Assembly: GCF_903970965.1 (NCBI RefSeq)
Contig: NZ_CAJCKW010000001.1
Location: 372,001-436,000, forward strand
Direction of reading: 5' to 3'
DNA from: Aureimonas sp. ME7
Lineage (GTDB): Bacteria; Pseudomonadota; Alphaproteobacteria; Rhizobiales; Rhizobiaceae
DNA length: 64,000 nucleotides
Below are positions 17,155-23,548 of this stretch, in pieces. The notes under the pieces were generated by a model. It saw nothing but the letters and a program-made list of their open reading frames with translations. It had not been told where the DNA came from and did not search any database. Position numbers and translations under genes: made by a program. The stretch's first letter is position 1. Each line of letters opens with the position of its first letter.

Positions 17155-17898
17155 TCAGTCCGTCCTGCAGCCGTCCGGTCGGGGATACCCTTCCGGCGGG
17201 CAGAAGCCGAAGCCGCGAATCGCGGCGGGAGCGTCGAGTTCGGGCACGATCTCCAGATGGCTGAGGTCGGGCGCGGCGCCGTCGAAGCGGATCCGTGCCG
17301 AGGCGTGGACGGGACCGGCCGTGATGTCGTTCAGAAACGGAAAGGCTGCGCGGATATCGGCCCGGTCGGCCCAGGCGGGACGGTCGGCCACCGTGTAGGT
17401 GAAGCGCAGGATGGGGGCGGGATCGAGCGTTCCGTCGCCTTCCAGATAGACCCAGCCGGGCGCGGGGCGCCCGTAGCAGAGCTTGACGAGGCGCCGGTCG
17501 CCGAACGGCTCGGTCTGCATGAAAGGGCCGGCCGCCTCGCTCATGCGATAGAACGGGTAGGGCCGCTCGGTGGGCGCTTCACCCGGCGGGAGCGGCTCGA
17601 TCAGACCCGACGCCGCGAGCGCCCTGACGCTTGGCAGCGATTCCGACGTGCCGTACATGGCGAAGGGTTCGGGACCGTCGAGAACCGTGGCGCACAGGCG
17701 CTCGCTCGCCAAAGATCCCTCCAGTGTGCGCATCGCCGAGCCGTCGTCGACGGCCGCTCTCGCGAGGCGCCTTGGGTCGGTCAGCTTCTCGTGGATCGAC
17801 CAGGCGCCGAACCCGGCAAGCCCGAGAAGAAGGCCGAACCCGGCCAGACAGGCGCTTCGCTTCAGCAGCCTGATGTTTCGTTCACGGCGCCCTTTCAT
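17155..17898 (-). CDS. Unknown membrane-anchored protein
   Basis: I do not recognise this 248-residue product. It has a short basic N-terminus (MKGRRERNIRLLKR) followed by a hydrophobic stretch (about 16-34), which suggests a signal anchor and a domain outside the cytoplasm. The extracytoplasmic part contains several cysteines (near LCATVLD, KLCYGRP, GFCPPEG and GCRTD) that could form disulfides, consistent with periplasmic localisation. The ATG at 17898 is preferred over an upstream TTG. The gene stands alone: it converges on the MFS gene, and about 218 bp separate it from the attachment protein upstream on the same strand. Confidence 0.6.
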   Translation of the reverse strand: MKGRRERNIRLLKRSACLAGFGLLLGLAGFGAWSIHEKLTDPRRLARAAVDDGSAMRTLEGSLASERLCATVLDGPEPFAMYGTSESLPSVRALAASGLIEPLPPGEAPTERPYPFYRMSEAAGPFMQTEPFGDRRLVKLCYGRPAPGWVYLEGDGTLDPAPILRFTYTVADRPAWADRADIRAAFPFLNDITAGPVHASARIRFDGAAPDLSHLEIVPELDAPAAIRGFGFCPPEGYPRPDGCRTD

Positions 17899-18060
17899 TG
17901 GTCGCTCGGCGCCATCGGGCAAACGGGGAAGCCGGCACCTTCAGCGGGTTTAGCCCAGCGCTTCCCTATCCCGCAGAGGAGGGGAAGCGCCGTCGTCGTC
18001 GGATTCGTCGTCATCGATCGAGGCTAGCCCATTCCCGCCTGCAGCCCAACCGCTGCTCGA

Positions 18061-18101
18061 AGGAAAGGGCAAGAGGGAGGCCGCCTCGTCGGCGGTCTCC
18101 C
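18061..18101 (-). terminator. Intrinsic terminator of the host-attachment gene
   Basis: An 11-bp stem, GGGAGGCCGCC (18075-18085) and GGCGGTCTCCC (18091-18101), encloses a 5-nt loop with one G-U-type mismatch. On the minus strand it starts 16 nt after the stop at 18117 and is followed by a T-rich tract (complement of 18061-18074). Position, strand and shape fit a rho-independent terminator. Confidence 0.8.
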
Positions 18102-18116
18102 CTCCTCAGGGCGGTG

Positions 18117-18521
18117 TCAGGCCGCGGCGATCGCCTTTTCGATGTCGGCGCTGGTCTGGCCGGTGAGGTCCTTCGAGATTTCGCCGACGAGCGCGTCCTT
18201 CAGCTTGACGTGGTAGTGCTTGCGCATCTCGCCGAGCGCCCGGGGCGCCGCGATGACCACGATCTTGGAAATCTTGCCGCCGATGGCCTGCTGGTTGAGG
18301 ACATCGACGACGCCCGCGACGAACCCGTCCTCGTCCTGCGTGTCGTCGTCGGGATTGGCCGCGCTGCTGGCGTGTCCCTTGCCCCCACTCTTGTTGTCGG
18401 TGTCGATCGGGCCGACGGGCAGCGCGGACAGCTTCGGCGAGGCCTCGTCGCCCCCGTTCTGGAACAGGCTGAGCTTCTGGCCGTCCATCACCGCAACCGT
18501 CGCACCCTTGGGAATTTGCAT
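18117..18521 (-). CDS. Host attachment family protein
   Basis: This small soluble protein of 134 residues begins MQIPKGATVAVMDGQKLSLFQN. It continues with a charged, low-complexity insert (Asp/Ser/Gly-rich, about 50-70) and ends with KIVVIAAPRALGEMRKHYH and a helical tail containing DLTG. This is the pattern of the 'protein required for attachment to host cells' family (Host_attach), common in rhizobia and related bacteria. Biochemical function is unknown; the fold resembles archaeal release-factor/pelota-type domains, so a translation-related role is also conceivable. The ATG at 18521 follows GGAG. A strong terminator lies directly downstream, so it is probably monocistronic. Confidence 0.8.
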   Translation of the reverse strand: MQIPKGATVAVMDGQKLSLFQNGGDEASPKLSALPVGPIDTDNKSGGKGHASSAANPDDDTQDEDGFVAGVVDVLNQQAIGGKISKIVVIAAPRALGEMRKHYHVKLKDALVGEISKDLTGQTSADIEKAIAAA

Positions 18522-18680
18522 GTCGTTCTCCGTTTTCGGCGAGCGGATGTCCGCCGCCTTGTCCGTCCGGTCAACGCGGACGGGGCCGAGATGGCTCCCT
18601 GGCGGACGCACGAGGCGGGCTTGTTCCCCGGCCCGGCGTCCGGTTAGCCTCGTGCCGTCGGCAAGGTCTGGGAGGACGGC

Positions 18681-19409
18681 ATGGACGAACGTTTGCAGGG
18701 GCGCGTCGCGCTGGTGACGGGGGCGAGCTCGGGGATCGGCCGGGCGACGGCGCAGCTTCTGGCGGGGGAAGGAGCGAGCGTGGTTCTCGTGGGGCGCTCG
18801 GCCGAGCGGCTCGGCCGGACGGCGGGCGAGATCGAGGGAGAGGCGCTCGCGATCGCGGCCGATCTCGCCGTGCCGGGCGAGGTCGATCGCGCGGTGGCCG
18901 AGGCGCTTGCGCGCTTCGGGCGCATCGACATCCTCCTGCCCAATGCCGGCCTCTACATTCCCGGCGACGTGGCGGAGGGGAACCCCGAGCGCTGGGAGGA
19001 GATGATCGCGGTCAACGTCTCCAGCGTGTTCCGCCTGGTTCGCGCGGTTCTGCCGGGCATGATCGAGCGCCAGGGCGGCGACATCGTCGTCACCTCCTCG
19101 ATCTCCGGCCATCAGGCGATCCACTGGGAGCCGATCTATTCCGCCTCCAAACACGCGATCCAGTCCTTCGTGCACGGGCTTCGCCGACAGGTGTCGAAGG
19201 ACCGGGTGCGGGTCGGGGCTGTCGCGCCGGGCATCGTCCTCAACGAGCTCTGGGGCTACGACGACCCCGCCGCGATCGAAGCCAAGGTCGAGGCGCGGGA
19301 GGGCCTGCGCTCTGAGGACATCGCCGAGGCGATCCTCTTCATGCTGACGCGCCCCCCGCACGTGACGATCCGCGACCTCGTGGTCCTGCCCCAGAACCAG
19401 GACATCTAG
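18681..19409 (+). CDS. SDR-family oxidoreductase
   Basis: The protein has 242 residues and a classical short-chain dehydrogenase fold. TGASSGIG at 13-20 binds the dinucleotide, NAG follows near 91, VTSSIS near 140 gives the catalytic Ser, and YSASK near 153-157 gives the catalytic Tyr/Lys. RSAER after the second strand suggests NADP(H), not NAD(H), but this is not decisive. The family oxidises or reduces alcohols, including sugars and polyols. It lies on the same strand as the sugar-type ABC importer (153 bp before the leader ORF), so a role in catabolism of the imported compound is plausible but not shown. It diverges from the attachment gene across 159 bp. Confidence 0.85.
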   Translation: MDERLQGRVALVTGASSGIGRATAQLLAGEGASVVLVGRSAERLGRTAGEIEGEALAIAADLAVPGEVDRAVAEALARFGRIDILLPNAGLYIPGDVAEGNPERWEEMIAVNVSSVFRLVRAVLPGMIERQGGDIVVTSSISGHQAIHWEPIYSASKHAIQSFVHGLRRQVSKDRVRVGAVAPGIVLNELWGYDDPAAIEAKVEAREGLRSEDIAEAILFMLTRPPHVTIRDLVVLPQNQDI

Positions 19410-19562
19410 GCCGATCGTCCGCCCCGCGCGGAACCGCTTGGGAGCGGCGCCTCGTCCGGCGCGGCGGGCCGAGAAAGACTCCGCCGATGACGGTTGCGTT
19501 ACCCGGCGGAGGCGATAAGCTCCCGTTCATCAAGTGGAGCGTCCTTGGGAGGGGAAGTCTGC

Positions 19563-19649
19563 ATGATGTCGTGCGTGAGCTTTGCCTTCCGATCCGTCCT
19601 TGCGCTTTCGCGACGGCTTGCCGCCGCCGGGCCCGGTGCGTGCGCATGA
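19563..19649 (+). CDS. 28-residue leader ORF coupled to the ABC permease
   Basis: This ORF begins ATGATG at 19563, just after GGGAGGGGAAG (19546-19556), the strongest ribosome binding site in the region. It runs 28 codons to a TGA at 19647-19649 that overlaps the permease ATG (19646) as ATGA. The product begins MMSCVSFAFRSVLALSRR and is basic and mildly hydrophobic. The permease itself has no good ribosome binding site, so it is probably reached by translational coupling from this leader. Whether the peptide has its own function, or controls expression, is unknown. Confidence 0.5.
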   Translation: MMSCVSFAFRSVLALSRRLAAAGPGACA

Positions 19650-20653
19650 GCGCGACCGGCGCTTCCGCGCAGGAACGGCTGAAGGCGCGTCCGAGCCTGG
19701 CCCGGCGCCTTCTGCGCTCGCGCGAAACGGGCATCGTCGGGGCGTTGGCGATCATGATCGTCGGCCTCACGCTGTTCCAGCCCGACTTCGCCAGCACCGA
19801 CAACCTTCTCAACGTCGCGCGCAACGTGTCCTTCGTCGGCATCGTGGTGCTCGGCCAGGCGATGGTGATGATCACCGGCGGCATCGACCTGTCGGTCGGT
19901 AGCGTCTGGGGGCTGTCGGCGGTGTCGGCGGCCGCCTTCATGGCGGCCGGGCTCGGCGTCGTGCCGGCCTGCCTTCTGGCGCTCCTGATCGCGGCGGCCT
20001 TCGGCCTGTTCAACGGGCTTTGCGTCACCAAGCTGCGCATGCCCCCCTTCGTGCCGACGCTCGCCACCATGAGCATCGCGCGCGCGCTGGCGCTCGTGGT
20101 CACGCGTGGCAAGGCGATCGACGAGTTTCGCCCGTCCTACGACGACCCGTTCTTCGCGCTCGGCGGCGGCGACACGTTCGGCCTGCCCAACCCGTTTCTC
20201 GTCTTCGTGGTGCTGTCGATCGTCATCGGCATCGCCCTGTCGCGCAGCGTCTACGGCCGGCAGCTTTATGCCGTCGGCGGCAACGAGCGCGCCGCGCGCC
20301 TCACCGGCCTGCCCGTCGATCGGCTGAAGATCAGCGTCTATGTCGTGTCCTCGGTTCTGGCCGGCATCGCGGGCATCATCGAGGTCAGCTACCTGTCCTC
20401 GGCCATTTCCAACCAGGGGCTCGGCAAGGAGCTGAGCGTGATCGCGGCGGCCGTGATCGGGGGCACCAACCTGACGGGCGGCGAGGGAACGGTGATCGGC
20501 GTCTTCGTCGGCGCCGTGATCCTGGAGGTCCTGCGCAACGGCCTCGTGCTTCTGGGAACCGACGCCTACTGGCAGGGCGTCTTCGTCGGCTCGGTGATCG
20601 TGCTTGCCGTGTTCATCGATCAATTGCGGAAAGGCGTGTGGGGGAGCCGCTGA
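19646..20653 (+). CDS. Ribose-type ABC transporter permease
   Basis: The product has 335 residues and about 8-10 membrane helices. It carries the RbsC-family pattern: MITGGIDLSVGSVWGLSA (near 75-92), GLFNGLCVTKLRMPPFVPTLATM and NERAARLTGLPVDRLKISVYV. It forms the inner-membrane channel of a carbohydrate importer (CUT2 type) with the ATPase and binding protein encoded next. The start was set at ATG 19646, which gives the usual RbsC length; the frame is open 53 codons further but without family similarity. It is coupled to the leader ORF by a 4-nt overlap. Confidence 0.88.
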   Translation: MSATGASAQERLKARPSLARRLLRSRETGIVGALAIMIVGLTLFQPDFASTDNLLNVARNVSFVGIVVLGQAMVMITGGIDLSVGSVWGLSAVSAAAFMAAGLGVVPACLLALLIAAAFGLFNGLCVTKLRMPPFVPTLATMSIARALALVVTRGKAIDEFRPSYDDPFFALGGGDTFGLPNPFLVFVVLSIVIGIALSRSVYGRQLYAVGGNERAARLTGLPVDRLKISVYVVSSVLAGIAGIIEVSYLSSAISNQGLGKELSVIAAAVIGGTNLTGGEGTVIGVFVGAVILEVLRNGLVLLGTDAYWQGVFVGSVIVLAVFIDQLRKGVWGSR

Positions 20654-20693
20654 GGAGGCGGAACGCGCGCCGACAAAAAGGGAGAAGACACAA

Positions 20694-21635
20694 GTGAAGC
20701 GCATGCTGTTTGCCACCATCGCCCTCGCCGCATTGGCCGCTGCCGGTTCCGCCGGGGCGCAGGAAAAGGTCTTCGCCCTGGTGCCCAAGGCGCTCGGCGT
20801 TCCCTTCTACGCCGATGCCGAGAAGGGCTGCGAGGAGGCCGCCAAGAAGATCGGCGCCACCTGCCTCTTCACCGGCCCGGCTCAGCTCGACGACGCCGAG
20901 CAGGCGCGCATCGTGCGCGACCTCATCACCCGCAAGGTCGCCGGCATCTCGATCGCGCCCAACAACGCCGAATCGATCGCCAGCGTGATCGCGGCCGCGC
21001 AGGACAAGGGCATTCCCGTCGTCACCTTCGATTCGGACGCGCCCAAATCCAAGCGCACCGCCTTCATCGGCACCAACAACGAAGCCGGCGGCGAATCGGC
21101 TGGCGAAGCCTTCGCCAAGGCGCTGCCGAAGGGCGGCAAATACGCCGTCCTCACCGGCGGGCTTTCGGCGGCCAATCTCAACGACCGCATCAAGGGCTTC
21201 AAGTCGAAGCTCGACGGCTCGTTCACCGAGGTCGCGGGCTCGCCCTTCTCCTGCAACGACGATTCCAGCGCCGCCGTGCAGATCATCCAGGACGTTCTGG
21301 CCAAGAACTCCGATCTCGACGGCATCTTCTTCGTCGGCGGCTGGCCGATGTTCGCGCCCCAGGCCTACGCGCGCGCCGTCAAGAACAAGGTCGAGGACCT
21401 GAAGGCCGGCAAGTTCGTGATCGTCTCGTTTGACACGCTGCCGACGCAGGTCAAACTCCTGAAGGACGGCTATGCGACGACGCTCGTCGGCCAGCGCCCC
21501 TACGCGATGGGAACTGGCTCGGTGGAGCAGCTCGACAAGCTGAGCAAAGGCGAGACCGTGCCGCCCGTCACCGATACGGGCGTCGACATCGTCGACAAGA
21601 CCAACGTCGACAAGTTCATGGCCGCCGCCCAGTAG
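20694..21635 (+). CDS. Ribose-type periplasmic substrate-binding protein
   Basis: The product has 313 residues. An N-terminal signal peptide (MKRMLFATIALAALAAAG, cleavage near AGAQ-E) is followed by a type-I periplasmic binding fold: FALVPKALGVPFYADAEKGCEEA, later ITRKVAGISIAPNNAE and GIPVVTFDSDAP, and a GQRPYAMG segment near the C-terminus. The binding pocket suggests a sugar or sugar-like ligand (RbsB/YtfQ type), which cannot be narrowed further. The start is a GTG at 20694 with GGGAG nine nt upstream; an ATG three codons later is the alternative. The order permease, binding protein, ATPase is less common than ATPase first. Confidence 0.88.
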   Translation: MKRMLFATIALAALAAAGSAGAQEKVFALVPKALGVPFYADAEKGCEEAAKKIGATCLFTGPAQLDDAEQARIVRDLITRKVAGISIAPNNAESIASVIAAAQDKGIPVVTFDSDAPKSKRTAFIGTNNEAGGESAGEAFAKALPKGGKYAVLTGGLSAANLNDRIKGFKSKLDGSFTEVAGSPFSCNDDSSAAVQIIQDVLAKNSDLDGIFFVGGWPMFAPQAYARAVKNKVEDLKAGKFVIVSFDTLPTQVKLLKDGYATTLVGQRPYAMGTGSVEQLDKLSKGETVPPVTDTGVDIVDKTNVDKFMAAAQ

Positions 21636-21636
21636 C

Positions 21637-21671
21637 GCATCCTCCGGCGGATGCTTCGCGGCAGCCGCCGG
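21637..21671 (+). promoter_or_regulatory. Intercistronic hairpins between binding-protein and ATPase genes
   Basis: Two mutually exclusive stems are visible directly after the binding-protein stop. GCATCC (21637-21642) pairs with GGATGC (21649-21654) around a 6-nt loop. Alternatively CCGGCGG (21644-21650) pairs with CCGCCGG (21665-21671). No T-run follows. Such structures often protect the 3' end of the abundant binding-protein message and lower downstream expression; that role is inferred. Confidence 0.4.
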
Positions 21672-21705
21672 ATCGCCCCCGACGTTCCAAAGGACCCGAG
21701 CCGCC

Positions 21706-23235
21706 GTGCCCGCATTGCTGCGCGTCGAAGACGTTTCCAAGAGCTTTCCGGGCGTCCAGGCGCTTCGGGACGTGACGTTCGAGGTCGAGCGCGGCAGCGT
21801 CCATGCCATCATGGGCGAGAACGGGGCGGGCAAGTCGACGCTGATGCAGGTGATCGCGGGCGCCTTCGCGCCGACCGCCGGGCGCCTTCATCTCGACGGG
21901 CGCGAACTGTCCCTGTCCGGCACGAAGGACGCGGCGGCGCAGGGCATCGCGATCGTGTTCCAGGAGCTGATGCTCGCGCCCAACCTGTCGATCGCGGAAA
22001 ACATCTTCCTCGGGCTGGAGCCGAGGATCGCCGGCGTCCTCGTGGACCGCACGGCGCTCCTGACACAAGCGCGGACGGCGCTCGCCCGGCTCGGCGTCGA
22101 TCTCGACCCTGGCACCCGGCTCGGCGATCTCACCATCGCCCAGCAGCAGCTCGTCGAGATCGCCAAGGCCCTGGTGCACGAGCCGCGCCTCCTCATTCTC
22201 GACGAGCCGACCTCCAGCCTTTCGGAGGCGGATTCGCTCGCCCTGTTCCGCGTGGTCCACGACCTTCGCGAGCGGGGCGTGACGATCCTCTACATTTCCC
22301 ACCGGATGCGAGAGGTCTTCGGCAACTGCGACGCCGTCACCGTGCTTCGCGACGGGCGCCACGTGCGCACGATGCGCCTGTCCGACACGACGCCCGAGGA
22401 GGTCGTGCGCCTGATGGTCGGGCGCGATCTCGCCGATGTCGGGCGCATCCGTCCGGACGAGGGCGAGCGGCCCGTGGTTCTGTCCGTCGAGGGTTTGGGC
22501 GACGGCGAGCGATACCGGGACGTGTCCTTCGAGCTGCGCCGGGGCGAGATCGTGGGGCTCGCCGGGCTGATCGGGGCGGGGCGCTCCGAACTCGCGCTCG
22601 GCCTCTTCGGCGCCCCGCCGCCGAAGACGGGCCGCATCCTCCTGGACGGGAGCCCGGTTTCCATCGCCCGGCCGCAGGATGCGATGGCGCTGGGGCTCGG
22701 CCTCGTTCCCGAGGACCGCAAGGGGCAGGGGCTGGTGCTCGGCATGGGCGTTGGAGCCAACCTGTCGCTTGCCGCTCTCGGGCTCGGGCGCATCTCGCGC
22801 GCCGGCTTCGTGCGGGCCGGCGAGGAGGCGGGGCTGGTGGAGCGCTATGTCTCGCGCTTTCGCATCCGCACGCCCGGCACCGAGCAGCCCGTCGGGCTCC
22901 TCAGCGGCGGCAACCAGCAGAAGGTGGTGCTGGCCAAATGGCTGGCGGCGAACCCGCGCGTCCTCGTCGTGGACGAGCCGACGCGCGGCGTCGACGTCGG
23001 CACCAAGGCCGAGATCTACACGCTCCTGCGCGATCTGGCGCGCGGCGGGCTCGCGGTTCTCGTCATCTCCAGCGACCTGCCCGAGATCATGACGATCTCC
23101 GACCGCATCCTGGTGATGCGCGCCGGGCGCCTGGCCGGGGAGATCGGCTTCGACGAGGCGTCCGAAGAGCGCATCATGGCACTGGCCGCGCTCGAGCAAG
23201 AGGAAGGCGCCGAGAGGCGAGCCGCAGGCCGGTGA
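21706..23235 (+). CDS. Ribose-type ABC transporter ATPase with two nucleotide-binding domains (RbsA-like)
   Basis: The product has 509 residues and two ABC domains. The first has Walker A GENGAGKST (about 38-46) and Walker B LLILDEPTSSLSE. The second has a degenerate Walker A-like GLIGAGRSELA, signature LLSGGNQQKV and VLVVDEPTRGVDVG. This asymmetric double-ATPase layout is typical of RbsA/XylG/MglA energisers. The start is a GTG at 21706 with AGGA upstream; the protein begins MPALLRVEDVSKSFPGV. It completes a three-component importer, with 70 nt after the binding protein that contain hairpins. Confidence 0.92.
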   Translation: MPALLRVEDVSKSFPGVQALRDVTFEVERGSVHAIMGENGAGKSTLMQVIAGAFAPTAGRLHLDGRELSLSGTKDAAAQGIAIVFQELMLAPNLSIAENIFLGLEPRIAGVLVDRTALLTQARTALARLGVDLDPGTRLGDLTIAQQQLVEIAKALVHEPRLLILDEPTSSLSEADSLALFRVVHDLRERGVTILYISHRMREVFGNCDAVTVLRDGRHVRTMRLSDTTPEEVVRLMVGRDLADVGRIRPDEGERPVVLSVEGLGDGERYRDVSFELRRGEIVGLAGLIGAGRSELALGLFGAPPPKTGRILLDGSPVSIARPQDAMALGLGLVPEDRKGQGLVLGMGVGANLSLAALGLGRISRAGFVRAGEEAGLVERYVSRFRIRTPGTEQPVGLLSGGNQQKVVLAKWLAANPRVLVVDEPTRGVDVGTKAEIYTLLRDLARGGLAVLVISSDLPEIMTISDRILVMRAGRLAGEIGFDEASEERIMALAALEQEEGAERRAAGR

Positions 23236-23325
23236 AGCGGGCGAACGATCGCATCGGGCTCGGGGGTTAACCTTTCGTTAGGGATGTGGATCCAGGCTTT
23301 CCCCACCGGAAAGAGGATCCTCCCG

Positions 23326-23415
23326 ATGAAAAACCGAAACGCATCCCCCTCCCTCGGCATCACCGTCGCCATGCTCGTCTGCGCCTTGCCGCTCGTCGTG
23401 GTTCTCGTGGCGTGA
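23326..23415 (+). CDS. Putative 29-residue membrane peptide
   Basis: A 29-codon ORF encodes a basic start (MKNRNASPS) followed by about 20 hydrophobic residues (GITVAMLVCALPLVVVLVA), the architecture of single-pass small membrane proteins. AAGAGGA lies nine nt before the ATG. It sits in the 313-bp gap between the importer ATPase and the c-di-GMP gene. No homologue is known to me; the call rests on hydrophobicity, start context and lack of any overlapping gene. Confidence 0.4.
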   Translation: MKNRNASPSLGITVAMLVCALPLVVVLVA

Positions 23416-23480
23416 CGCCTGCCCTCGGCTTGTCGGCGAAGACTTCACGGCTTGTTATCTGTCTTTTGGAGAGGCTACCG

Positions 23481-23503
23481 CTGCGTAAGACAATTTAACG
23501 CAG
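23481..23503. promoter_or_regulatory. Palindrome upstream of the CHASE4-GGDEF-EAL gene
   Basis: CTGCGT at 23481-23486 and ACGCAG at 23498-23503 form an inverted repeat around an 11-nt AT-rich centre (AAGACAATTTA). It lies 45 nt before the ATG at 23549, in an otherwise gene-free stretch (23416-23548). This suits a repressor or activator site, but no regulator can be named. Confidence 0.35.
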
Positions 23504-23548
23504 GCGCTTGTTACCAAGGCTGGTTCGAATCGGGAGGCCGGCCCCAAC

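Noticed and set aside
18117-18521. Bacterial toxin or phage-related function for the attachment protein
   Set aside because: Sequence pattern fits the host-attachment family; no toxin/antitoxin partner lies nearby.
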